Source: Deltaproteobacteria bacterium (GTDB lineage Bacteria; Desulfobacterota; Dissulfuribacteria; Dissulfuribacterales; UBA3076). From it: DNA of 19,292 nt. The DNA is taken from the NCBI GenBank assembly GCA_027004315.1, contig JALTHV010000315.1, positions 1 through 19,292 of the forward strand. Reading direction: 5' to 3'. Below are positions 7,109-14,010 of this stretch, one piece after another. The notes under the pieces were generated by a model. That model saw only the letters and a program-made list of their open reading frames with translations, had not been told where the DNA came from and ran no database searches. Each line of letters begins with the position of its first letter. Within the stretch, counting starts at the first letter, position 1. Position numbers and translations under genes: made by a program.

Positions 7109-8182
7109 TCATCGGTTGCCAGGCCTCGCTTTGACAATCTCTACCCTTGCAGTGCCAGAGGGTGGACTCTCATTTGGGGGACATGCCTGGTCTATTGCGG
7201 TCACCCAGTATATATAGGTACCGCTGGGCAAGATGGTTCGGTCCAGAAATCTGGGCATATACACAGGCCTGTGGTTCAGTCTGTCTATAAGACCATCAGG
7301 GTCCCTTCTATAGACTATATATCCCGCAAGATCAGGTTCTGTATTTTCCTGCCACAGTATCTCTACCCCCTTGGTCGACTGAACAGCCACCAGACCCCGA
7401 GGGGCTGCCGGTGGAGTAAGATCTCCTGGCTGTGCCACCTCTTCATGTGTACAGGCTCCTTCGATCTCAGAACCGTAATAGAGGAACACGGCTGCTACTC
7501 TGTAACGATAGCGAATGCCTCTCTTTACTGCAAGATCAAAATAGCCTGTGGAGTCCACCAGGCCAGGGACCGCCCTCCATCTACCTCTCCCTGTCCTGCA
7601 CTTATAGATTCGGAAGAGGAGCTTTCTGTCTATGGGCCTCCCATCTACCCACTTAACAGGTGCCTGCCATGACAGATATATCCCATTTTTGGAGGGCTGG
7701 GCCATAAATTCTGAGGGCGGAGACGGGGGGACATGCCAGGCCAGAGAGACCTGATTTGAAGGATCACTTACATTCAGCCAGCCCTTTACGGTGCGGACCC
7801 TGTATGTATAGCGCATGCCCGAACGCAGGGTCCGGTCTTCATAGACCATCCTCCTTGTCTTCTCTGGTCTTGCCTCAAAGGGGATATCAATAGGTCGTCC
7901 AAAGGGCGGAGGACACCCCAGACAGGCCCCCTTGGCAGGAACTTCTGCCTTTAATAACTGAAAACCCCGGATCTTGGCAAGGGGGCTACCATCAATATTT
8001 TTTACAGGGACACTCCAACTGAGCTCAACTCCCTCGGGGATGACCCTATAGCTCAAGTCTCTTATCGATTTGGGCCGGATTGTCCCCGGGGGAACAGGAG
8101 GTGCCTTACTCCCACAGGACGTGAGGAGGATACAAGAGGCAAAGACAGCAATGGTAAGTCCTTTTTTTATGGCGACAGACAA
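7109..8182 (-). CDS. Lipoprotein with three fibronectin type III domains
   Basis: A 357-residue predicted lipoprotein. A signal peptide ends in LLTSC with the lipidated Cys at 23. Three fibronectin-III-like repeats follow at about 30-150, 150-250 and 255-352, each with the GVELSW / GIYLSW / GVEILW opening and a Y.Y.V strand near the end. The role is unknown. This type of gene sits between argH and lysA in many Deltaproteobacteria, which supports the operon assignment rather than a function. The only possible start is TTG at 8182, since a stop lies in frame 12 bp upstream; AGTAGG is a weak ribosome-binding site. Before two element insertions this TTG was about 10 bp after the argH stop, so its translation probably depended on coupling that is now broken. 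Confidence 0.85.
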   Translation of the reverse strand: MSVAIKKGLTIAVFASCILLTSCGSKAPPVPPGTIRPKSIRDLSYRVIPEGVELSWSVPVKNIDGSPLAKIRGFQLLKAEVPAKGACLGCPPPFGRPIDIPFEARPEKTRRMVYEDRTLRSGMRYTYRVRTVKGWLNVSDPSNQVSLAWHVPPSPPSEFMAQPSKNGIYLSWQAPVKWVDGRPIDRKLLFRIYKCRTGRGRWRAVPGLVDSTGYFDLAVKRGIRYRYRVAAVFLYYGSEIEGACTHEEVAQPGDLTPPAAPRGLVAVQSTKGVEILWQENTEPDLAGYIVYRRDPDGLIDRLNHRPVYMPRFLDRTILPSGTYIYWVTAIDQACPPNESPPSGTARVEIVKARPGNR

Positions 8183-8206
8183 ATTAGATACCTACTTGAT
8201 CTCTTG

Positions 8207-8461
8207 GTAAGTTCTCAATAAGTCCTGGCAACTTCGATGTAACCGACCACAGGGTGCTTCTTTTTCCAACATGCTCTCGCCCCTTGTTTTCTAAGGTTTT
8301 TGCAGCAAAGGACCCTCCCTGTTCTCCTCCGCTGCGCTCCGGAGCCAGGGTTTCCAATGCTGCAAAAACCAAGAAAACTACAGGGCTAACGCAAATCGTT
8401 TCCAAAAGAAGCACCCTGTGATCGGTTACCAAAAAGAAGCCTCCACTTATTGAGAAGTTAC
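8207..8461. mobile_element. C-type element (255 bp) with 8-bp duplication
   Basis: Outer ends are GTAAGTTCTCAATAAG and ACTTATTGAGAAGTTAC. Inside, GTAACCGACCACAGGGTGCTTC pairs with GAAGCACCCTGTGATCGGTTAC, and a long imperfect palindromic core centres on GCTCCGGAGC. The target duplication ATCTCTTG is perfect at 8199-8206 and 8462-8469; its last G is the first base of the neighbouring mini-A element, so this copy inserted after that one. Short frames on both strands are by-products of the repeat. Confidence 0.88.
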
Positions 8462-8468
8462 ATCTCTT

Positions 8469-8533
8469 GTAACCGTTCACACCACCTTCTGTTGCAACCG
8501 TCTACGTCCCCCGGGGGGAATGTGAACAGTTAC
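8469..8533. mobile_element. Mini-A element fused to the 3' end of argH
   Basis: A 25-bp extra terminal segment plus a 40-bp mini palindrome (8494-8533) have the same architecture as the left part of the lysA copy, but the stem and cap are absent. The target duplication is GATCTCTT (present as 8198-8205, now separated by the C element) versus GACCTCTT (8534-8541), 7 of 8 matching. On the minus strand argH reads into the element and stops at the TGA at 8479-8477. Confidence 0.82.
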
Positions 8534-9922
8534 GACCTCTTCTTCTGCCCTTGCCAGGGCCTCAGCCACTCGTTCGGGTGCCGTGCCTCCTGGACAGCGC
8601 CTTGCCTTTACAGAGCCCTCTGCCGACAGCACTTCAAATATATCCTCGTTGATCAGGGGCGAAAAGGCCCTGAGGTCATCCAGCCCCAGGTCTGTGAGTT
8701 CTTTCCCCTGGGAGAGGCAGTGAAAGACCACCTTACCAACCACTGAATGGGCCTCTCTAAAGGGTACACCTTTTCCCACGAGATAATCAGCGAGGTCAGT
8801 GGCAGTGAGGAAGCCCTGTGTCACGCACTTAGATATATACCCTTCCCTTGGTGCCAAATTGGCCACCAGTACCGACATTATCTCTACCGAGGCGCATACC
8901 GTATCAATCGAGTCAAAGAGGGCCTCTTTATCTTCCTGGAGATCCCGGTTATACGCAAGGGGGAGGCCCTTTATAGTAGTGAGAAGGCCAAATAGATGAC
9001 CATAGACCCTTCCAGCCTTTCCGCGTACCAGTTCAGCGGCATCAGGATTTTTTTTCTGGGGCATGATGCTTGAACCGGTACAGAGGCTGTCAGGCAGATC
9101 TACAAAATGGAACTCACTAGAGGCCCACAGGATCAGCTCTTCAGACAGCCTGCTCAGATGGGCCATTATGATGCCTGCCGCGGCCAGAAATTCTATAATA
9201 AAGTCCCTATCACTCACGGCATCTATGCTATTGGCGGTTATGCCGCTAAAGCCCAATTCCCTTGCCACATACATCCTGTCTATTGGGAAGCCTGTTCCTG
9301 CAAGGGCAGCACTTCCCAGTGGACAGACATTTGTCCTCTTTCTGCAGCCCCTGAGCCTCTCCCTGTCGCGTTTGAACATCTCGAAGTAGGCCAACATGTG
9401 GTGTGGCCATAGCACTGGCTGTGCCCTCTGTAGATGGGTATAGCCAGGCAATACCAGGTCTTGGTGTGCCCTTGCCTGGGATAACAGGGCCTGCTGCAGG
9501 CCCAGAAGGAAACTATCCAGGCGATCGATCTCTTCTCTCAGGTAGAGCCTGACATCTGTAGCTACCTGATCATTACGGCTCCTGCCAGTGTGGAGCCTTT
9601 TGCCTGCCTCACCAATGCGCTCAACCAGGGCCTGCTCGATGTTCATATGTATGTCTTCAAGCCCTGGCTTCCAGACAAAGTCCCCTGATCTTATCTCTTC
9701 TTCTATCTCTGTAAGGCCCTTAACAATGGCATCTGCATCCCTATTTGAGATGATACCCTGCCTTGCCAGCATACGGGCATGTGCCTTGCTGCCTGCTATG
9801 TCCTGGCGATACAGCCTGCGATCATACTGGATAGAGGCAGAAAATTCCTCCAACAGCCTATTCGTGGCCTCCTGGAATCTACCGCTCCACGGCTTTTTTA
9901 CTGGATTTTTGGTCTCATTCAT
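8477..9922 (-). CDS. argH: Argininosuccinate lyase with element-derived C-terminus
   Basis: Splits argininosuccinate into arginine and fumarate, the last step of arginine synthesis; a cytosolic tetramer of the fumarase/aspartase superfamily. Signatures are WSGRF near the N-terminus, HTGRSRNDQVATD, YTHLQRAQP, and the mobile catalytic loop GSSIMPQKKNPD. The length is 481 residues against about 460 for the family. The surplus is the C-terminal segment starting after ...RAEEEV, which is read from a mini-A element (VTVHIPPGG and onward). Removing the element and one target copy restores ...RAEEEVK followed by TAG. The start is ATG 9922, 21 bp after rnhA. The active-site regions are unaffected, so the enzyme is presumably functional. 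Confidence 0.97.
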   Translation of the reverse strand: MNETKNPVKKPWSGRFQEATNRLLEEFSASIQYDRRLYRQDIAGSKAHARMLARQGIISNRDADAIVKGLTEIEEEIRSGDFVWKPGLEDIHMNIEQALVERIGEAGKRLHTGRSRNDQVATDVRLYLREEIDRLDSFLLGLQQALLSQARAHQDLVLPGYTHLQRAQPVLWPHHMLAYFEMFKRDRERLRGCRKRTNVCPLGSAALAGTGFPIDRMYVARELGFSGITANSIDAVSDRDFIIEFLAAAGIIMAHLSRLSEELILWASSEFHFVDLPDSLCTGSSIMPQKKNPDAAELVRGKAGRVYGHLFGLLTTIKGLPLAYNRDLQEDKEALFDSIDTVCASVEIMSVLVANLAPREGYISKCVTQGFLTATDLADYLVGKGVPFREAHSVVGKVVFHCLSQGKELTDLGLDDLRAFSPLINEDIFEVLSAEGSVKARRCPGGTAPERVAEALARAEEEVVTVHIPPGGRRRLQQKVV

Positions 9923-9943
9923 GGGTTTATTATATATTTTTCT

Positions 9944-10576
9944 CTATTCCTCTGCCAGCGACAGCATTTTATCTGAAGAATGCGTGATGCCGCCCCTCTC
10001 TCTGATGGCAGTGGTTGCAAGATGGTCTGCCCGTTCATTAAATTTTATCTTATTGTGTCCCTTTACCCACTCTATGGCAACTGACTTATGCCGCTTGACT
10101 GCATTATCAAATTGTTTCCAGAGATCGAGGTTTTTGTTACGCCTCCAGCCTTTATTGTAGGTATTGGCAACCAGCCTGCTGTCGGTCTTTATAGTGACTT
10201 GCGATCCATATGGTATGGAGGTCAGGGTCTCGATAATAGCAGTCATCTCCATTCTGTTCGAAGTAGTTGCCTCTGAAAACCCTGACCTTTCTACAATGAC
10301 ATTACCATCTCTATCTGTAATCACAGAGGCCCAGCCGCCAGGTCCTGGGTTCCCGCTGCATGCACCATCAGTCCAGCAGATAAATTGCCTTTTTTCTCTT
10401 TTTTCTATATATTCTTTTGAAGAAGATGGGATTTCCTTGCATAGGCTGGTGACCAAAGACTCTATCTGATCTATCAGGGGCTGCACCTGATGCCCATCGA
10501 CATCGGAGAAAATTCTGCTATTATAGTGTATTGACCATGTTTCGTCCGGATTTTTGAAGAGTTTGAATGAATTCAC
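9944..10576 (-). CDS. rnhA: Ribonuclease HI with N-terminal extension
   Basis: Cleaves the RNA strand of RNA-DNA hybrids. The catalytic domain spans about 65-200: D70 in TDGACSGNPGPGGW, E in NRMEMTAIIETL, D in KTDSRLV, and the H/D pair in VKGHNKIKFNERAD, so all active-site residues are present. Residues 1-64 precede the normal start of bacterial RNase HI (about 155 residues). The segment contains W14 and Y18 and a charged helix-like part, but I do not recognise it as the eukaryotic-type hybrid-binding domain. The start is GTG at 10576 without an obvious ribosome-binding site, and no ATG lies between it and the catalytic core. It is the first gene of the minus-strand operon, followed 21 bp later by argH. 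Confidence 0.92.
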   Translation of the reverse strand: MNSFKLFKNPDETWSIHYNSRIFSDVDGHQVQPLIDQIESLVTSLCKEIPSSSKEYIEKREKRQFICWTDGACSGNPGPGGWASVITDRDGNVIVERSGFSEATTSNRMEMTAIIETLTSIPYGSQVTIKTDSRLVANTYNKGWRRNKNLDLWKQFDNAVKRHKSVAIEWVKGHNKIKFNERADHLATTAIRERGGITHSSDKMLSLAEE

Positions 10577-10654
10577 GATGTTTTTTTGTTTACAGTACCT
10601 AGATTAGATTGACATCTTATCACCTTTGAATCTGCTGGGGCAACATATTTCTTT

Positions 10655-10686
10655 CTGTAGGAGCAGGTCCCTGTGTCTGCCCTGGC
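10655..10686. repeat. Small hairpin repeat (GTAGGGGC type), copy 2
   Basis: GTAGGAGCAGGTCCCTGTGTCTGCCCT shows the same order of blocks as the hairpin at 47-73. GAGCAG pairs with CTGCCC-side bases around TCCCTGTG. It lies between the divergent rnhA and AsmA-like genes. The pairing is weaker than in copy 1. Confidence 0.4.
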
Positions 10687-10703
10687 GGGCCATTAAAAAA
10701 GGA

Positions 10704-10907
10704 GTAACTTCTCAATAAGTTCTGGCGTAACCGTTCGCGTCTCCGGCCAGCGGTAGCTTTTTTCAGGGTTTCAGGAGCATCGCTTGATGCACAAGATCAA
10801 AGCACTCTGCCCATTAATCCGCACTGAAACCCTGAAAAAAGCTACCGCTGACCGGGGGGAATATGATCGGTTACCAAAAATGATGCCCCAACTTATTGAG
10901 AAGTTAC
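10704..10907. mobile_element. Composite A element (outer frame plus A core), opposite orientation
   Basis: Outer ends GTAACTTCTCAATAAGT and ACTTATTGAGAAGTTAC enclose an A unit at 10727-10874 (148 bp). The perfect 8-bp duplication AAAAAGGA lies at 10696-10703 and 10908-10915. The outer frame is inverted relative to the copy at 1795-1996 but the inner cap is not, so the core is flipped within its frame. The right duplication copy forms part of the AAGGAAGG ribosome-binding site of the next gene. Confidence 0.9.
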
Positions 10908-10923
10908 AAAAAGGAAGGCTATC

Positions 10924-12708
10924 ATGAGGAAATTAACCAAAATATTCGTGGCATTCGTCGTATTGATTGGCCTGGTACTTATCGGACTCTCACTCTTTGT
11001 GCACTTTTATCTGACCGAGGACCGTGTAAAGGCCCTGGTGATTCCAAAGGCAGAAAAGGTGCTGGGCAGGACAGTTCAGATCGGTGGAATTGATGTGGGT
11101 CTCTTCAGCGGGATCACTGTGAAGGACTTTACAGTAAAGGAGCCGGACGGCAAGACTAATTTTGCAAGCGTAAGGGAATTTGTGTTGCGATATGAGCTCC
11201 TGCCCCTGCTTCAGAAGAAGATAGTAGTGAGTAAGATACGCCTTGAGTCTCCATATATACAGGTCGTTCGTGACAAGACCGGGCATTTCAATTTCGAGAC
11301 GCTGGCAGTATTGGCCACGCCCAAGAAAGCTGCACCTAAAGGTGCCGGCAGGCCTACACCATCCCCTGCCCTTCCCCTGGCTGTAACTGTGCACCAAGTG
11401 AGTATTGACAAGGCACAGATCGTCTTCCACGATGCCCTGAAGGAGATCCCTGATACAAAAGTAGAGGCTGGGGTTAATGTCGCTTTAGACCTTGGCCGTG
11501 ATCTTAAATCCCTTAAGTATCAAGGAGATCTGCACTTTGTAGCGGATGCAGTATATGGGGGACTGAGGCCACATATCTCAGGAAAAGGCAAATTTGATCA
11601 GGACCGTCTGGACTATACAGTAGATGTCGATCTGGAAAAGGAACAGGCCTGCATCAGCGGAGAGGTAAAGAACTACGCAAAGGTACCTGATATCCGGCTA
11701 GATGTAACGAGTGATTCAATCAATCTAGGCCATCTCCTTGACCTTGTAGCAGGTCTACCAGCGGCATCTCAAGGAAACAGGCCCTCCAAGGGCGTAAAGG
11801 CAGCCCCTCCCGTGGCCCCTGGGGCCGATTTGCCTCCTGGTCTCAAGGCCGCAGGACAGATCAAGATCGGGCAGATTCTCTATAAGGGACTCGTTGTCAG
11901 GGACTTCCTGTTACAATACAGTCTTGATAAGGGCATCTTGAATATAGATAATCTCTCCACCAGGGTAGCCGATGGGCATATAGGCAGTAAGATGCAGGTA
12001 GATCTCAACAGACCTGGCCTGGCCTATAGTGGACAATTGGATGCAAATTCTCTTAAGATAGAAGAGGTGCTGGCATCCCTGGCGCCCAGGGCCAGTAACA
12101 TGGTCTCCGGGACATTGGGATCCCACTTTACCTTCTCCGGTGCGGGTACTGAGTGGCCCAGGCTCCGCAATAACCTCAGCGTTGAGGGTACCTATGGCCT
12201 ACGTGACGGGCGGATACGCAATACCCCAGTGACCATGGCCATAACTAGGCTCCTGGGTCTCAAGGAATTAAATAACCTGTCTTTTAAGACCCTTGACGGT
12301 TCACTGAGCATAAAAAAAGGAAAGGTCTATCTCAAGACCTCAGTGAATAGTAAGGATGTCAGGGCCCAGGCCAAAGGGAATGTTGGTCTTGACGGCAGGT
12401 TGGATCTCCCGGTCGATCTATATCTTTCTCCGAAATTGAGCAAAAAACTCAAAAAATTCAGCTCTATAGTCAAATACCTTGCGAGCAGAGAAGGCGAGAC
12501 AGAACTGCATCTCAAATTGACCGGCACGCTGACACATCCTTATCCTGTCCTGAATACAGCAGGGATACAGAGACAGTTAAAAGAGACCATACGTAAAAAA
12601 GCAATAGAGGTCCTTAGAAGAGCCCTTACAGGCAAAAAAAAGGGAGGGACTAAAGAGATCGAACAGAACGCAATAAAGGGGCTTATAAAGGGCATCTTTG
12701 GACAATAG
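10924..12708 (+). CDS. AsmA-family envelope protein
   Basis: A 594-residue protein with one N-terminal membrane anchor (about 6-30, IFVAFVVLIGLVLIGLSLFV) followed by the AsmA signature (KVLGRTVQIGGIDVGLFSGITVKDFTV), in which the first strands of a long beta-groove are recognisable. The middle and C-terminal parts alternate strands and glycine turns (VADGHIGSKMQVDL..., GTLGSHFTFSGAG, DGSLSIKKGKVYLKTS), the usual AsmA-like C-terminal pattern. Family members span the periplasm and are implicated in lipid transport and outer-membrane homeostasis; the substrate here is not evident. A proline/alanine-rich linker lies near 133-149. ATG 10924 has AAGGAAGG 5 bp upstream, in sequence created by the element's target duplication. 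Confidence 0.85.
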   Translation: MRKLTKIFVAFVVLIGLVLIGLSLFVHFYLTEDRVKALVIPKAEKVLGRTVQIGGIDVGLFSGITVKDFTVKEPDGKTNFASVREFVLRYELLPLLQKKIVVSKIRLESPYIQVVRDKTGHFNFETLAVLATPKKAAPKGAGRPTPSPALPLAVTVHQVSIDKAQIVFHDALKEIPDTKVEAGVNVALDLGRDLKSLKYQGDLHFVADAVYGGLRPHISGKGKFDQDRLDYTVDVDLEKEQACISGEVKNYAKVPDIRLDVTSDSINLGHLLDLVAGLPAASQGNRPSKGVKAAPPVAPGADLPPGLKAAGQIKIGQILYKGLVVRDFLLQYSLDKGILNIDNLSTRVADGHIGSKMQVDLNRPGLAYSGQLDANSLKIEEVLASLAPRASNMVSGTLGSHFTFSGAGTEWPRLRNNLSVEGTYGLRDGRIRNTPVTMAITRLLGLKELNNLSFKTLDGSLSIKKGKVYLKTSVNSKDVRAQAKGNVGLDGRLDLPVDLYLSPKLSKKLKKFSSIVKYLASREGETELHLKLTGTLTHPYPVLNTAGIQRQLKETIRKKAIEVLRRALTGKKKGGTKEIEQNAIKGLIKGIFGQ

Positions 12709-12753
12709 GAGCCGGGAAAAAATAAATAGTTCCGTACGGACGAGAAATCGGTC

Positions 12754-12901
12754 ATAACCGTTCACATTCCCTCCCGGCCAGCGGCAGCCTGTTGAAGGTT
12801 TCAGTGCGGATTAATGGGCAGAGTGCCCTGATCTTGTGCATCAGACGATGCTCCTGAAACCCTTCAAAAGGCTGCCGCTGGCCGGGGACGTGAACACTTA
12901 C
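12754..12901. mobile_element. A element (148 bp) with 8-bp duplication
   Basis: It runs from ATAACCGTTCAC (first base mutated from G) to GTGAACACTTAC. The perfect 8-bp duplication AATCGGTC lies at 12746-12753 and 12902-12909. The stem carries a paired change, GGCAGC opposite GCTGCC, where other copies have GGTAGC/GCTACC. The cap is in the reverse orientation. It separates the AsmA-like gene from the 3D lipoprotein gene. Confidence 0.9.
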
Positions 12902-12926
12902 AATCGGTCTTTTGGGATAGATCTAG

Positions 12927-13463
12927 TTGAACTCGCGTCGAATCCTTCAGTTGTGGATACTGCTTGTGTGCTTGGGCCTAGTCTCAGGGTGCGCCAGGGT
13001 CCAAATACGCCAGATGGAGGTTACAGCATACTCTGGGTGTGGTAAGTGCTGTGGTTGGGAACGGGGAAGCTGGAAATACTTGAAGCTGAATTTCTGGGAC
13101 CGGTACGTAAGTTATGGGAGGCGCAAGGGTCAGCCTTACTCTGGGCGTACGGCCAGCGGGACAAAACCACGGCAGCCATATCCTGGCCTCATCTCCATAG
13201 ATAGTATTATACATCCCTGGATGATCCCTATACGCTTGGTCTTTTTCCCCTGGCTCTTCATGCCACATAAGGGTACTGTTGCAGCAGATACCAGGTTTTA
13301 TCCCTTTGGTACCAAGATGTATATCCCAGGCTATGGATGGGGTATTGTTGAAGATCGGGGATCTGCCATAAAGGGGCCTAGACACATCGATATATATTTT
13401 CACTCATATAAGAGGGCCCTTGCCTGGGGAAGAAAGAGAATAAAGGTACGTATAAAAAGGTAA
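12927..13463 (+). CDS. Lipoprotein with C-terminal 3D domain
   Basis: A 178-residue predicted lipoprotein: a signal peptide ends at LVSGC with Cys22. The 3D (Asp-Asp-Asp) domain is visible as VTAYSGCGKCCGW..., SGRTASGTKPR, GTVAADTRFYPFGTKMYIPGYGWGIVEDRG and RHIDIYFHSYKRALAWGRKRIKVRI, with the three aspartates in AAD, ED and HID. This domain is the catalytic part of MltA-type lytic transglycosylases and of Rpf/stationary-phase cell-wall enzymes, so a peptidoglycan-cleaving role at the outer membrane is likely. The 41 residues around IISIDSIIHPW are an insertion between motifs. The start TTG 12927 directly follows an in-frame TAG; GGGAT is a weak ribosome-binding site. The upstream A element ends 25 bp before it. 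Confidence 0.82.
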   Translation: MNSRRILQLWILLVCLGLVSGCARVQIRQMEVTAYSGCGKCCGWERGSWKYLKLNFWDRYVSYGRRKGQPYSGRTASGTKPRQPYPGLISIDSIIHPWMIPIRLVFFPWLFMPHKGTVAADTRFYPFGTKMYIPGYGWGIVEDRGSAIKGPRHIDIYFHSYKRALAWGRKRIKVRIKR

Positions 13464-13559
13464 CAGTATTACCCGCACCTATCTATGTTCTTCGCTCTCT
13501 CAAAGGAAAACAGAGATACAGACTTCTATAAGCTAGAGGCATTTTTTTGGACATCTATT

Positions 13560-13814
13560 GTAACTTCTCAATAAGTCCTGGCAACTTCGATGTAACCGAC
13601 CACAGGGTGCTTCTTTTGGAAACGATTTGCGTTAGCCCTGTAGTTTTCTTGGTTTTTGCAACATTGGAAACCCTGGCTCCGGAGCGCAGCGGAGGAGAAC
13701 AGGGAGGGTCCTATGCTGCAAAAACCTCAGAAAACAAGGGGCGAGAGCATGTTGGAAAAAGAAGCACCCTGTGATCGGTTACCAAAATGAAGCCTCTACT
13801 TATTGAGAAGTTAC
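13560..13814. mobile_element. C-type element (255 bp), core inverted, no clear duplication
   Basis: The outer ends and the first 30 bp are in the same orientation and nearly identical to the copy at 8207, but from CTTCTTTT to AAAAGAAG the core is reversed: GGAAACGATTTGCG comes first here and CAACATGCTCTCGCC first there. Flanks CATCTATT (13552-13559) and AAAATACC (13815-13822) do not match, so one border may have been rearranged. Confidence 0.85.
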
Positions 13815-13848
13815 AAAATACCTTTTGGAACTTTGATATAGACTAAGG

Positions 13849-13996
13849 GTAACCGTTCACATTCTCCCCGGCCAGTGGTAATCTTCTTCAGGGTTTCAGG
13901 AGCATCGCTTGATGCACAAGATCAGGGCACTTTGCCTATTAATCCGCACTGAAATCCTTCAAAAGGTTACCACTGGCCAGAGGCATGAACGGTTAC
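13849..13996. mobile_element. A element (148 bp) with 8-bp duplication over a ribosome-binding site
   Basis: It runs from GTAACCGTTCAC to ATGAACGGTTAC. The duplication is GACTAAGG (13841-13848) versus GACTGAGG (13997-14004), 7 of 8. The downstream copy holds the GAGG that serves the next gene. Stem changes at 13876/13972 (C:G to T:A) and 13881/13967 (G:C to A:T) are paired. The left arm is of the TTCTTCAGGG type and the right arm of the CCTTCAAAAGG type, so the two arms come from different subtypes. Confidence 0.88.
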
Positions 13997-14010
13997 GACT
14001 GAGGTACTCA

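Larger units (their letters stand above)
13464..14010. other. Non-coding stretch filled with a C element and an A element
   Basis: The first 96 bp show nothing recognisable. A C element (13560-13814), 34 bp of unassigned sequence and an A element (13849-13996) follow. Apparent frames on both strands within it come from the repeats and are not genes. Confidence 0.7.

Noticed and set aside
8184..8480. Open frames on both strands across 8184-8746 and 13547-13774
   Set aside because: They translate the C repeat itself and recur in each copy, with no ribosome-binding site or protein-like composition.
12731..12740. TCCGTACGGA palindrome after the AsmA-like gene
   Set aside because: A 10-bp dyad without loop or T-tract, single occurrence seen; too short to call an operator or terminator.
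12836..13045. 69-residue forward frame overlapping the 3D lipoprotein start
   Set aside because: It begins inside an A element and runs in another frame of a clear lipoprotein gene.
13552..13822. Target duplication for the C element at 13560
   Set aside because: The adjacent octamers CATCTATT and AAAATACC do not match, so I do not claim one for this copy.
1795..13996. CRISPR array
   Set aside because: The repeats are long, internally palindromic, kilobases apart and flanked by target duplications; there are no regular spacers or cas genes.
13909..14010. N-terminal extension of the nucleotidyltransferase frame (MMHKIRALCLL...)
   Set aside because: These codons lie inside the A element; the same peptide appears on the opposite strand of the copy at 4574-4721. 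ATG 14011 with GAGG upstream is the better start.
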